A stretch of 48,202 nucleotides of DNA from Sneathiella sp. GTDB taxonomy: Bacteria; Pseudomonadota; Alphaproteobacteria; Sneathiellales; Sneathiellaceae. Made by a program: the position numbers and the translations under genes. The notes under the pieces were generated by a model. It did no database searches. It saw only the letters and a list, made by a program, of their open reading frames with translations, and was not told the origin of the DNA. Every line of letters begins with the position of its first letter. Position 1 is the first letter of the stretch. Below are positions 17,163 to 24,822 of this stretch, piece by piece. Where the stretch lies: positions 136,429 through 184,630 of the forward strand of contig NZ_NZMB01000009.1 in the NCBI RefSeq assembly GCF_002694385.1, written 5' to 3'.

Positions 17163-17624
17163 ATGAGCCAGACATACGCCTTTGAACGCAGCCACGATAT
17201 CCTGATCACCGCGCCCGCCAGCGCTGTGCTCGATTATGTCAGCAACCCCAATAGCTGGCCGGAATGGCTTGCCTCCTCCCACGAGATCGACAGCCCCGAC
17301 CGGCCCATGCGGACGGGCGATACCTTTATCGAGAAATGGGCGACGCGCACCGGACCCGCGCAGCTTGACTGGGTCGTCCGGGAATGCGATCCGCCGCGCC
17401 TCTGGATCGGGGAGACCCATGCGAGCTTTCTCGGTCCCATCATCGTGCGCTATGACGTAACGGAGGAAGATGCCGGAACAGTCCGCTTCAAACGTACCAT
17501 GATCAATCCGGCCCGCCCCCGCCCGGCGACGGCGGAACAGATCGACCGCATGGATGCGGAAGCGGCGGAAGGGCTCGCCAATATCAAGCGCAATGTGGAG
17601 GCGCGCATCGCCAAAATGTCATAA
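17163..17624 (+). CDS. SRPBCC family protein (polyketide cyclase/START-like)
   Basis: A 153-residue single-domain START-like protein. The N-terminal strand and helix read FERSHDILITAPASAVLDYVSNPNSWPEWLASSHEID, the classical opening of the SRPBCC lipid-binding fold, and the C-terminal long helix runs from about 120. Such proteins bind hydrophobic ligands or act as cyclases and aromatase-like enzymes. No catalytic residues can be assigned. AAAGGAAA lies before the ATG. Its position directly behind an acyl-CoA dehydrogenase suggests a lipid-like or CoA-linked ligand. Confidence 0.8.
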   Translation: MSQTYAFERSHDILITAPASAVLDYVSNPNSWPEWLASSHEIDSPDRPMRTGDTFIEKWATRTGPAQLDWVVRECDPPRLWIGETHASFLGPIIVRYDVTEEDAGTVRFKRTMINPARPRPATAEQIDRMDAEAAEGLANIKRNVEARIAKMS

Positions 17625-17687
17625 AAATCCGGTTGACGCCGCCCGTCCGATCCGACCCTATCATAAACTCTTCAGCGGAACATCAGG

Positions 17688-18980
17688 ATGGAGCGGAACG
17701 CCGCCATGACACCGGAAAAGCCGACCACGCGGGAACTTTTCGCCACTTTCGGACGTATTGGCCTTCTGTCCTTTGGCGGCCCGGCGGCGCAGATCGCTCT
17801 CATGCACCGGGTGCTTGTGGATGAAAAAGGCTGGCTGGGTGAACGGCAGTTCCTGAATGCGCTCAGCTTCTGCATGCTCCTGCCGGGGCCCGAGGCGATG
17901 CAACTTGCGACCTATGCGGGCTGGCGTCTTCGCGGCTTTGTCGGCGGGTTGATAGCCGGACTTCTGTTCGTCCTGCCGGGCGCCCTTGTCATTCTCGCAC
18001 TTGCCAGCCTCTATGCCTATTTCGGATCGGTGCCGCTGATGGCGGCGCTGTTCCTCGGCATCAAGGCCGCGGTGGTTATTATCGTCTTTGATGCACTTAT
18101 GAAAGTCGCGAAACGGGCTCTGCGGTCAATCATATACTGGGTTATCGCCGCCCTTGCCTTTATAGGTATCTTTTTCCTCAGCCTCCCGTTCCCGCTGATT
18201 ATTCTCGCCGCCGCCCTGTTCGGTTTTTTCTGGCGTGGCGAGGTTCATGAAAGCGGCCCCGCGCTTTCAATGTCAAAGCCAGCCTTATGGCCCACTTTGC
18301 GCAATATCGCTCTCTGGTTGGCGGCCTGGTGGCTGCCGGTACTGGCGGTCGATCAGCTTTCCGGCACGCCCATTCTGACCGAGATCGCGCTTTTCTTCTC
18401 CAAGCTGGCGGTCGTAAGCTTCGGCGGCGCCTATGCGGGCCTCGCCTATATGGCGCAGGATGTGGTCAATCAGTTCGGCTGGCTCAACGCCGGGGAAATG
18501 ATGGATGGGCTGGGGCTTGCCGAAACGACACCCGGCCCCCTTATTCTGGTCACCGAATTTGTCGGCTTCCTTGCAGCCTATTACAAGGGCGGATTCCTCA
18601 CCGGGGTTGCCGGGGCGGCCCTTACCCTCTGGGTCACCTTCGTTCCCTGTTTTCTCTGGATTTTTGCAGGCGCCCCCTATATTGACCGGATATCGAACCA
18701 GCCGCGGCTCTCCGGCGCGCTTGCCGCCATCACGGCGGCTGTGGTGGGCGTGATCCTCAATCTTTCGCTCTGGTTCGCGCTGCATGTCTTTTTCACCGAA
18801 GTCACGAGGCGTGAAACCGGCCTATTCACGCTGTGGCAGCCAACGCTTGCTTCCCTCGATGGCCGGGTGCTCCTGCTGGCCGCCCTCAGCGCCTTCCTGC
18901 TGCTCCACCGACGCTGGCAGATCACGCCGGTTCTTATGATCGCCGCCGCAGGTGGTGTGATCCTGTCCTATATTTTTTAA
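17688..18980 (+). CDS. chrA: Chromate transporter, ChrA family (two-domain)
   Basis: A 430-residue inner-membrane protein with two repeated CHR domains. The first contains LLSFGGPAAQIALMHR and LPGPEAMQLATYAGWR; the second contains VVSFGGAYAGLAYMAQ and ETTPGPLILVTEFVGF. The repeated FGG and PGP motifs are the CHR signature. Members export chromate, sometimes linked to sulfate uptake. There is no chrB regulator nearby. An in-frame ATG at 17706 (MTPEKPTTRELF) is an equally possible start. The last four bases overlap the convergent gene. Substrate call is by family only. Confidence 0.9.
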   Translation: MERNAAMTPEKPTTRELFATFGRIGLLSFGGPAAQIALMHRVLVDEKGWLGERQFLNALSFCMLLPGPEAMQLATYAGWRLRGFVGGLIAGLLFVLPGALVILALASLYAYFGSVPLMAALFLGIKAAVVIIVFDALMKVAKRALRSIIYWVIAALAFIGIFFLSLPFPLIILAAALFGFFWRGEVHESGPALSMSKPALWPTLRNIALWLAAWWLPVLAVDQLSGTPILTEIALFFSKLAVVSFGGAYAGLAYMAQDVVNQFGWLNAGEMMDGLGLAETTPGPLILVTEFVGFLAAYYKGGFLTGVAGAALTLWVTFVPCFLWIFAGAPYIDRISNQPRLSGALAAITAAVVGVILNLSLWFALHVFFTEVTRRETGLFTLWQPTLASLDGRVLLLAALSAFLLLHRRWQITPVLMIAAAGGVILSYIF

Positions 18981-19861
18981 TCGGGCGGCGGGCTGCAAAT
19001 CCGATCATAGGAATAGCGCGCCTGAAGCGCACCGTTATAGGCGAAGATATCCATGGTCGCCTCATAGGCTTCCTGTGTGATCTCCGCATGGGGCGGCCAG
19101 CAGCCGAGTTTCTGATAGGTCGCAATGCAGCGGGTTAACGCCGCCTCGCTGATATCCGGGAAGTAGTCTTTTTCGGCGCGGGCGATGTCGGCGGCCGGGG
19201 TTTCATTAAGATATGCCCGCGTCTTGCGATAGGCGCGCATGAAGGCATGCGCCATGTCTGTTTCCAGCCAGTCTTTCCGCGCCGCCAGGCTGGAAAAACC
19301 GCATTTGCCGATCTGGCGCCCCACTTCGGCGACGATATGCCCGCCCCCCTCTTCCTCAAGCTGCTGCGGATAGGGTCCCTGCTGCTGCACATATTGCCCC
19401 TGCCCACTGCGGAAGGCCTTGTCCATCGCCGCCGCGCCGCCGACATTGATCGCCTTGATCTTATCAAAATCTATGCCGGCCTTGTGACAGGCGTATTTGA
19501 ACATGATAAGCGGCTGCCCCCCGCCGAATAGCACAACCTCCGCCCCTTCCAGCTTTTTCCAGTTGAAATCCGGGTCCGGCTCTCGCGCAGTCAGGAAAAA
19601 CCCGTCCATCTCGTTGATTTGCGCGAAATGCGTGGTCTCCAACGTCTCCCCTCGCCCGAGGGCGGCAAACCCCTGGCTCAAGGCCGACTGAACCACATGG
19701 GCGCTGCCATTCTTCAGGGCATCCATGGCCGAGACACCAACCGGCGCAACGGACCATTTGGGGTTCAGCCCCTCCGCCTCCAGAAACCCGCCCGACATGG
19801 TGGAAATCAGCGGCGAATAAAAGGCGGAAAACAGGGTGAACTGGATCTGGATATCCTGCAT
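18977..19861 (-). CDS. NMT1/SsuA-like substrate-binding-fold protein without signal peptide
   Basis: A 294-residue protein of the ABC nitrate/sulfonate/THI5-like binding fold. Typical stretches are FTLFSAFYSPLISTMSGGFLEAEGL and SAMDALKNGSAHVVQSALSQGFAALGRGE. There is no signal peptide or lipobox, and no permease or ATPase gene lies beside it, so it may work in the cytoplasm or supply an unlinked transporter. The CCCFC motif of THI5 pyrimidine synthases is absent. An in-frame ATG exists at 19882, but GAGGGAG correctly precedes the ATG at 19861. It overlaps the chrA end by four bases in convergent orientation. Confidence 0.75.
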   Translation of the reverse strand: MQDIQIQFTLFSAFYSPLISTMSGGFLEAEGLNPKWSVAPVGVSAMDALKNGSAHVVQSALSQGFAALGRGETLETTHFAQINEMDGFFLTAREPDPDFNWKKLEGAEVVLFGGGQPLIMFKYACHKAGIDFDKIKAINVGGAAAMDKAFRSGQGQYVQQQGPYPQQLEEEGGGHIVAEVGRQIGKCGFSSLAARKDWLETDMAHAFMRAYRKTRAYLNETPAADIARAEKDYFPDISEAALTRCIATYQKLGCWPPHAEITQEAYEATMDIFAYNGALQARYSYDRICSPPPD

Positions 19862-19954
19862 GATATGACGCTCCCTCGACATTTATGTTGTTCTTATGAA
19901 AGGAATATCACATCTTCCGTCGCCCATGAAGGCAACTTCGCGTGAGCAAAACCG

Positions 19955-20335
19955 TCAGTCTGCGGCAACTTCGGCGGCGTCCATCATCCCATTCTTCGCA
20001 ACCTTGTCACGGTCTTCCTCATCCCAGCGAAGCGCCACCTCATTCAGCCCCTGCAAAACGCAATGCAGCTCCTGCCCGCGCTCGGTCAGTGAATAGGACA
20101 CCGTCGGCGGCACGGTCGGCTGATAATCGCGATGCACAAGACCGCTCGCCTCCAGCTTGCGCAGCCGGTCCGTCAGCACCTTGGCGGAGATATCGGGAAT
20201 GCGCGCCGACAACTCACCGAAGCGCAGCGCCTTTTCATTGGACAGCAACCACAGAATATAAGGCGTCCATGGCCCCATGATCTGCCCCAAAATACTCTCC
20301 ATCGGGCACTGCGTCGGGTTATGTTTTGCGGTCAT
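19955..20335 (-). CDS. HxlR family transcriptional regulator
   Basis: A 126-residue winged-helix regulator. The HxlR core is visible as GPWTPYILWLLSNEKALRFGELSARIPDISAKVLTDRLRKLEASGLV, then the wing YQPTVPPTVSYSLTERG. A cysteine at position 10 (TQCPMESIL) sits where redox- and quinone-sensing members such as YodB, CatR and HypR have their sensor Cys. It is divergent from a flavodoxin-fold reductase gene, and the shared region carries two inverted repeats, so it probably controls that gene and itself. Confidence 0.9.
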   Translation of the reverse strand: MTAKHNPTQCPMESILGQIMGPWTPYILWLLSNEKALRFGELSARIPDISAKVLTDRLRKLEASGLVHRDYQPTVPPTVSYSLTERGQELHCVLQGLNEVALRWDEEDRDKVAKNGMMDAAEVAAD

Positions 20336-20360
20336 CGAAAATTTCTCCGATTTTTCTCAA

Positions 20361-20397
20361 TACTTACCAAAAGGTAACTACTTGCAAAAAGAAAGTA
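20361..20397. promoter_or_regulatory. Pair of inverted repeats, likely HxlR operators
   Basis: TACTTACC-AAAA-GGTAACTA (20361-20380) is symmetric except for one base pair. A second repeat, TACTT-N9-AAGTA, spans 20379-20397. Both fall between the divergent HxlR and reductase genes and have the TACTT/AAGTA flavour of HxlR-family sites. A candidate promoter for the reductase, TTGCAA (20382-20387) and TAACTG, overlaps the second repeat. Confidence 0.55.
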
Positions 20398-20462
20398 AAG
20401 GGCATAACTGCTGTATGTACAGAATTTATAACAGGCGCAGCGCCTTTCAAGGAGAGTACCAA

Positions 20463-21044
20463 ATGACACAGGTTGCCATCATTTATTTCAGCGGCTACGG
20501 CCACACAGTCAAACAAGCAGAGGCCGTCGCGACGGGCGCGGCAGGCGTCAATGACGTTACGGTCACCACCATCCGCATTCCCGATACCGGCGATATAAGC
20601 GATGCGGACTGGGATGCTCTCGCCGCTGCAGATGCCATTATCTACGGCAGCCCGACCTATATGGGCGGCGCGGCCTGGCAGTTCAAGAAATTCGCGGATC
20701 AGACATCAAAGCACTGGCTTGCCGGTACTTTCAAGGACAAGGTTGCGGGCGGTTTTACCAACTCGGCGACCGTTAACGGGGACAAAGGATCCACCATCAA
20801 TTACTTCTTCACCCTGTCGCAGCAGCTCGGCCAGATCTGGATCGGCACGGGGCTACTCCCGTCCAACCAGAAAGAACACGGGCCGGAGCATGTGAACTGG
20901 ACCGGCGGATTTGCGGGCGCACTCGCCATTTCACCGGCCGACGCCTCGCCAGAGGAAGCTCCGCGTAGCGGCGATCTGGAAACTGCCCGCCTGCTCGGCG
21001 AACGCATTGCTGCTTACGCCTCGCGCACGCGGTTGGCCGCCTGA
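20463..21044 (+). CDS. Flavodoxin-fold NAD(P)H:quinone-type oxidoreductase, WrbA-like
   Basis: A 193-residue flavodoxin-fold protein. The FMN phosphate loop is YFSGYGHTVKQAEAVATG near the start; DAIIYGSPTYMGGAAWQFKKFAD and GGFTNSATVNGDKGSTI are WrbA-type flavin-binding loops. WrbA proteins reduce quinones by two electrons. AAGGAG is well placed before the ATG at 20463. The divergent HxlR regulator with a candidate sensor cysteine suggests induction by quinones or electrophiles. A strong terminator follows. Confidence 0.88.
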   Translation: MTQVAIIYFSGYGHTVKQAEAVATGAAGVNDVTVTTIRIPDTGDISDADWDALAAADAIIYGSPTYMGGAAWQFKKFADQTSKHWLAGTFKDKVAGGFTNSATVNGDKGSTINYFFTLSQQLGQIWIGTGLLPSNQKEHGPEHVNWTGGFAGALAISPADASPEEAPRSGDLETARLLGERIAAYASRTRLAA

Positions 21045-21081
21045 ATATCTGCGGATTGAAAACCAGCACGCCTTCACACAA

Positions 21082-21117
21082 ACGGCCGCCCGACGAATGT
21101 CAGGCGGCCGTGATTTT
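21082..21117 (+). terminator. Rho-independent terminator after the WrbA-like gene
   Basis: ACGGCCGCC (21082-21090) pairs perfectly with GGCGGCCGT (21103-21111), followed by GATTTTT. It lies 38 bases after the stop codon of the reductase gene. Confidence 0.8.
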
Positions 21118-21177
21118 TATCTGCCGGATCGCGAGAAAGATGAGACATTCGCGCGCCCCGAAAATGGGTACAGGGGA

Positions 21178-21513
21178 TCAGATCGCCTGATCGTCTACTT
21201 TCGCGCCATCCGCTGCCCGTGCTACCGCGCCGGTCCCTTCTCTGGCGCCCGCTTCACTGGCGTAGCCCTGGCTGGACAGGATGACCTGGCCATTGGCGGC
21301 TTTCAGGTTGAAATACCACTTGCCGTTCTTGCCTTCCTTGACCTCAAAACGACTTTCATTGGGAGCATTTGTCTTGACTGACTCGATTCCGTTTTCCGCG
21401 CTTGCCTTTTGCTTGTAGCCCTCGGATGTGCCAACGGTTTCCCCGTTGCCGGCTTTCAGGCGAAAGCGGAACTCCCCTCCATTGTCCTTATATAACTCAA
21501 ACTTGCCTGCCAT
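21178..21513 (-). CDS. YegP/UPF0339 family protein (DUF1508, two repeats)
   Basis: A 111-residue protein with two copies of the DUF1508 unit: KFELYKDNGGEFRFRLKAGNGETVGTSEGY and RFEVKEGKNGKWYFNLKAANGQVILSSQGY. Each repeat forms a small beta-rich unit. Function is unknown in the family. The open frame reaches to 21582, but family homology begins with MAGKFELY at 21513 and GGAG sits seven bases before that ATG. It stands alone between convergent neighbours. Confidence 0.88.
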   Translation of the reverse strand: MAGKFELYKDNGGEFRFRLKAGNGETVGTSEGYKQKASAENGIESVKTNAPNESRFEVKEGKNGKWYFNLKAANGQVILSSQGYASEAGAREGTGAVARAADGAKVDDQAI

Positions 21514-21605
21514 ACTCCGTCTCCCATTGAAAACGTCTGTTGAAACTGCTTGGTGGCTTATTATTGGGGGGAAATCGCTCATATTGCAACTATTAGCGTC
21601 CCGGA

Positions 21606-22124
21606 TCAGTCATTTCTCCCGAAATGGCGTGCCGTTGCCGCCAGGCGGGACTTCACAATCAGAATATGAAACGGCATGATCAGAGCCAGATAAAGCCGCC
21701 CGAACCAGTTATGCCGATGCACCAGCGTGGCGAGGGAAACCTGCCCACCCGTCCCCGGCTCCCGGTAGATCGTAACCCGGAAATCAAGATGGCGATCATC
21801 CTGCCCCAGAATGATTTCCGTTTCGGAAATCGCCCGCACCTTCATGAAACCCACATGATCGCCAACGGTGAGGACGCGGCGAAAACGGTTATCCTGCGGG
21901 AAGTCCTGACTTGTCCGGATGCCGAACACCCTGACAATGCCATCCCGGATACGCATCAGCATCCGCGCCCACCCAGGCATTTCAATCAACAGATATTGCA
22001 GAATTTCGGCGAGAGGTGGATCCGGCGGCGACAGGACAACCGAATAGCAATCCAGGAAATCCCCCGGCCTATAGAGCGCGTGAAGACCGCTGTCCGAAGG
22101 AAGGTCTGTTTCTTTTACCGTCAT
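21606..22124 (-). CDS. DUF2867 family protein
   Basis: A 172-residue protein of unknown function. Recognised by the YRPGDFLDCYSV opening, the LIEMPGWARMLMRIRDGIVRVFGI stretch and the LYLALIMPFHILIVKSRLAATAR tail typical of DUF2867. It is often predicted as a membrane-proximal, START-like protein; no catalytic residues are evident. The frame extends to a TTG at 22139, but the ATG at 22124 is a better start. It is 33 bases downstream of the MAPEG gene on the same strand and may be co-transcribed with it. Confidence 0.75.
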   Translation of the reverse strand: MTVKETDLPSDSGLHALYRPGDFLDCYSVVLSPPDPPLAEILQYLLIEMPGWARMLMRIRDGIVRVFGIRTSQDFPQDNRFRRVLTVGDHVGFMKVRAISETEIILGQDDRHLDFRVTIYREPGTGGQVSLATLVHRHNWFGRLYLALIMPFHILIVKSRLAATARHFGRND

Positions 22125-22157
22125 GCAGGCTGCTCTCAAAAAACGCGTGTCCGGACT

Positions 22158-22634
22158 TTAGCCGAAAGTATGCCCGATGGCTACAAACAGGACATGAACT
22201 GCCATGTAAAGGACAATCACGCTACCGATGGTATAAAAGGTTGCACGCACTTCATGGTTTCGCTTCGTGGCATAGGCAATTGTGTGCAGGAGCCGGGCAA
22301 GGACAAAGCCGTAGAATAAAATCTGTGCCCAGAGAAGATCGGGACTGGCAGCAACGAACAACAGCCCCGCAATGAGAAAGGCCGGAATATTCTCAAGGTC
22401 GTTGCGATGCATCCGGCGCGATCGATCGACATAGTCATTGATATCCAGCTGTTCCGGTCGCGGGTTCTTGTTAAACGGCCCCACTTGCAGGTCTTCCGGG
22501 CTGACGAGGCCGGCTGAGCTTTTCATCATCCGGTAAACCGTCATCCAGCCTTGCCCCATGATTTTCAGGAGCATGAGCGCGGCGGCAATGGCATAGGCCG
22601 CAAAAACCGGATTTTCCAGATTGAAACTGTTCAT
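22158..22634 (-). CDS. MAPEG family membrane protein
   Basis: A 158-residue four-helix membrane protein of the MAPEG family (membrane-associated proteins in eicosanoid and glutathione metabolism). The family landmark RSRRMHRNDLENIPAF at about 85-100 matches the glutathione-binding region of microsomal GST-1 and PGES-1. Helices are visible near 10-30, 100-120, 122-140 and 140-158. It may conjugate glutathione to lipophilic electrophiles. GGGGGGAG precedes the ATG at 22634. It is divergent from the monooxygenase gene. Confidence 0.85.
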   Translation of the reverse strand: MNSFNLENPVFAAYAIAAALMLLKIMGQGWMTVYRMMKSSAGLVSPEDLQVGPFNKNPRPEQLDINDYVDRSRRMHRNDLENIPAFLIAGLLFVAASPDLLWAQILFYGFVLARLLHTIAYATKRNHEVRATFYTIGSVIVLYMAVHVLFVAIGHTFG

Positions 22635-22723
22635 GAACTCCCCCCGGAAGATTAAGATGATCGGCAATCATCCCACACAAGGGAACGCCTGCGCAATTGA
22701 CTATTGCAGAGCGGGTAGAGATT

Positions 22724-22744
22724 GTTATTCTATTCCCCAATAAC
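22724..22744. promoter_or_regulatory. Inverted repeat between MAPEG and monooxygenase genes
   Basis: GTTATT-N9-AATAAC lies in the divergent promoter region, 33 bases before the monooxygenase start. A weak promoter (TTGCAG, 16 bases, TATTCT) overlaps it. It may be an operator; no regulator gene is adjacent. Confidence 0.3.
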
Positions 22745-22776
22745 GACAACGCCAAAGGCGATTGGGAGGACAGACC

Positions 22777-24279
22777 ATGGATATAGCGGTCGACAGCAAT
22801 CAGGAGAGTGTAAATGCAATCCGGTATTTCGACGTACTGATCATTGGCGCCGGAATATCCGGCATCGACGCGGCCTATCACCTGCAAAAAAATTGCCCCG
22901 GCAAGAGCTTCACCCTGCTGGAAACGCAAGAGACGTTCGGCGGCACCTGGGCGACCCATAAATATCCGGGAATCCGCTCCGACAGCGATTTGTTCACGTT
23001 CGGCTTCAAATGGAAACCGTGGAAGGACGCGCCCATCGCAACGGCGGACAAAATCCTGCGCTATCTGAACGAAGCGCTTGACGAGAATGACCTGCGGCAG
23101 CACATCCGCTTTTCATGCACCGTCATCTCGGCAAGCTGGTCGAGCGACGAAGCGCGCTGGACGCTCGAAGTGGCAAATGGTGAAACCGGGGAGATCGAGC
23201 AGTATGGCTGCCACTTCCTTTGGATGTGTCAGGGCTACTATCGCCATAGCGAGGGGTATATGCCCGACTATCCGGGACGGGAGAATTTTAAAGGCCCGGT
23301 CATCCATCCGCAGAACTGGCCGGAGGATCTTGACTATTCCGGCAAGGAAGTGGTGGTTATCGGCTCCGGCGCGACGGCGGCAACATTGATCCCCGCCATG
23401 GCCGGAACGGCGGGACATATCACCATGCTGCAACGCTCCCCCACCTATTTCTTTGCCAAGCCGAACCGCGATGAACTGGCCGATACGCTCCGCGCCCTTG
23501 ATGTGCCCGACGAATGGGTGCATGAAATCGCCCGGCGCAAGATATTATATGATCAGAAGGAAATCACCCGCCGCTCATTCGAGGAGCCGGAGGCCCTGCG
23601 CGCCGAACTGCTGCAGGCGGCGCAGAATTATCTCGGCGACAGCCTGCCTATTGATCCGCATTTCACGCCTTCCTACCGGCCGTGGCGGCAACGGCTCGCT
23701 TTCGTGCCGGATGGCGATCTTTTCCGCGCTATCCGCAGAGGGGAAGCCTCTGTCGTGACAGACCAGATTGACCAGTTTACGGAGACGGGCATTCTGCTTA
23801 AATCAGGCAAGGAGCTGGCAGCGGATATCATCATTTCGGCGACCGGATTCAATATCAGCGTCCTCGGCGACATCACCTTCACAATTGATGGTAAGGCGCT
23901 CGATTTCCATGACTGCTGGTCACACCGGGCCGTCATGTTCTCGGGCGTGCCCAACATGGCCTGGGTGTTCGGCTATTTGCGGACAAGCTGGACGATGCGG
24001 TCCGACATGGTGGCGGAATTTGTCTGCCGCCTGCTGCGCCATATGACGGAAAAGGGAGTACGCAGCGTCGTGCCGACACTGCGGGAGGAAGACCGGGACA
24101 TGCCCGAGTTACCCTTCGTCGATCCGGAGAATTTCAACGCCGGATATCTCACGCGAGCGCTGCATCTGCTGCCCAAGCAGGGCGACCGCGATCCGTGGGT
24201 CCATACGCAGAATTACTATGTGGACCGGGAGACTCTGGCCCAGGCCGATCTGGAAGACGGGACGCTGATCTACAGCTAG
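22777..24279 (+). CDS. Flavin-containing monooxygenase, EthA-like Baeyer-Villiger type
   Basis: A 500-residue class B flavoprotein monooxygenase. FAD motif GAGISG is at 24-29, then GGTWATHKYPGIRSDSD. The Baeyer-Villiger fingerprint F-x-G-x3-H-x3-W-P is present as FKGPVIHPQNWP, followed by the NADPH motif VVVIGSGATAATL. The sequence runs closely parallel to mycobacterial EthA (LFTFGFKWKPW, MLQRSPTYF, WRQRLAFVPDGDLFRAIR). It would insert oxygen into ketones or oxidise sulfur compounds, using NADPH. The frame opens at a TTG (22762), but the ATG at 22777 with GGGAGGA upstream is the natural start. It is divergent from a MAPEG gene. Confidence 0.92.
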   Translation: MDIAVDSNQESVNAIRYFDVLIIGAGISGIDAAYHLQKNCPGKSFTLLETQETFGGTWATHKYPGIRSDSDLFTFGFKWKPWKDAPIATADKILRYLNEALDENDLRQHIRFSCTVISASWSSDEARWTLEVANGETGEIEQYGCHFLWMCQGYYRHSEGYMPDYPGRENFKGPVIHPQNWPEDLDYSGKEVVVIGSGATAATLIPAMAGTAGHITMLQRSPTYFFAKPNRDELADTLRALDVPDEWVHEIARRKILYDQKEITRRSFEEPEALRAELLQAAQNYLGDSLPIDPHFTPSYRPWRQRLAFVPDGDLFRAIRRGEASVVTDQIDQFTETGILLKSGKELAADIIISATGFNISVLGDITFTIDGKALDFHDCWSHRAVMFSGVPNMAWVFGYLRTSWTMRSDMVAEFVCRLLRHMTEKGVRSVVPTLREEDRDMPELPFVDPENFNAGYLTRALHLLPKQGDRDPWVHTQNYYVDRETLAQADLEDGTLIYS

Positions 24280-24315
24280 CGACCATCCCCCGCACTGATC
24301 TTTGGCGGACCATCC

Positions 24316-24361
24316 TTGCCGCGACTGTCACAAAACTGTAATATAAAATGTATATACATTT
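24316..24361 (+). promoter_or_regulatory. Promoter with perfect 16-bp palindrome, likely operator
   Basis: TTGCCG (24316-24321) and TAATAT (24339-24344) are 17 bases apart. The perfect palindrome AAATGTATATACATTT (24346-24361) falls on the predicted transcription start. It precedes the ribbon-helix-helix type gene by under 50 bases, which fits autorepression by that protein. Confidence 0.55.
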
Positions 24362-24408
24362 GATATGCATTCCTTATAGTCAGGATGATGCAACGGAGCA
24401 GCAAGGCG

Positions 24409-24594
24409 ATGGCGGCAGAGAAGAAGCAGAAGAAGAAAGAGCGGAAAGACAGCCAGTTGATTATTCGCATAAAAGGCAAGGAACGGGACCGTTTCGTCAA
24501 ATTATGTGACGAGCTGGACACCAGCGCCGCCCGCGAGATCCGGCGGTTCATCCGTGATTTTCTGCAACAGCATGCCCCTCAGGAAAAAGTCTAG
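24409..24594 (+). CDS. Small ribbon-helix-helix-like protein
   Basis: A 61-residue basic protein. After a very Lys-rich start (MAAEKKQKKKERKD) comes a strand QLIIRI, a helix KERDRFVKLCDELDTS and a second helix AAREIRRFIRDFLQQH, the order and spacing of Arc/CopG-type ribbon-helix-helix DNA-binding proteins. In-frame ATGs exist at 24385 and 24388; 24409 is chosen for GGAG/AAGG upstream. A perfect palindrome lies just before the gene. It is not a recognised toxin-antitoxin antidote, as no toxin gene follows. Its neighbours are two more Lys-rich small proteins. The RHH assignment is by pattern only. Confidence 0.6.
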   Translation: MAAEKKQKKKERKDSQLIIRIKGKERDRFVKLCDELDTSAAREIRRFIRDFLQQHAPQEKV

Positions 24595-24636
24595 CTGCCC
24601 GGCATATTCCATCAACTGAACGAATGAGGACATATC

Positions 24637-24756
24637 ATGGCCAAAAAAACGAAAATCAAGGAACTGAAGAAGGAAGTGAAGCTCCGTAAGGGGAAAGTCG
24701 CCCAGCAGGAGCAGAAGCTGAAAAAAGCGAAAAAGGCGCTCAAAAAAGCGGCCTGA
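24637..24756 (+). CDS. 39-residue Lys/Ala-rich peptide
   Basis: A short open frame starting MAKKTKIKELKKEVKLRKG and ending KKALKKAA. GAGGA sits six bases before the ATG, and a strong terminator follows the stop by 15 bases, so it looks like a genuine gene. About 40 per cent of residues are Lys, with regularly placed Leu, Val and Ala that would make an amphipathic helix or short coiled coil. It lies 42 bases after the ribbon-helix-helix type gene. The family is not recognised; nucleic-acid binding is plausible from composition only. Confidence 0.6.
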   Translation: MAKKTKIKELKKEVKLRKGKVAQQEQKLKKAKKALKKAA

Positions 24757-24770
24757 GCGTCTCAATGGAC

Positions 24771-24797
24771 AAGGCTGGCCAAGCGCCAGCCTTTTTT
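24771..24797 (+). terminator. Rho-independent terminator after the 39-residue gene
   Basis: AAGGCTGG (24771-24778), loop CCAAGCG, CCAGCCTT (24786-24793), then a run of T to 24797. A textbook intrinsic terminator, 26 bases before the next start codon. Confidence 0.85.
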
Positions 24798-24822
24798 ACC
24801 CCGGTTCAAGGACATCATACAC

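Noticed and set aside
24385-24756. Toxin-antitoxin pair (RHH antitoxin plus small partner)
   Set aside because: The second protein is a 39-residue Lys/Ala helix, not a RelE, PIN or other toxin, and the gene order with an HhH protein downstream does not fit.
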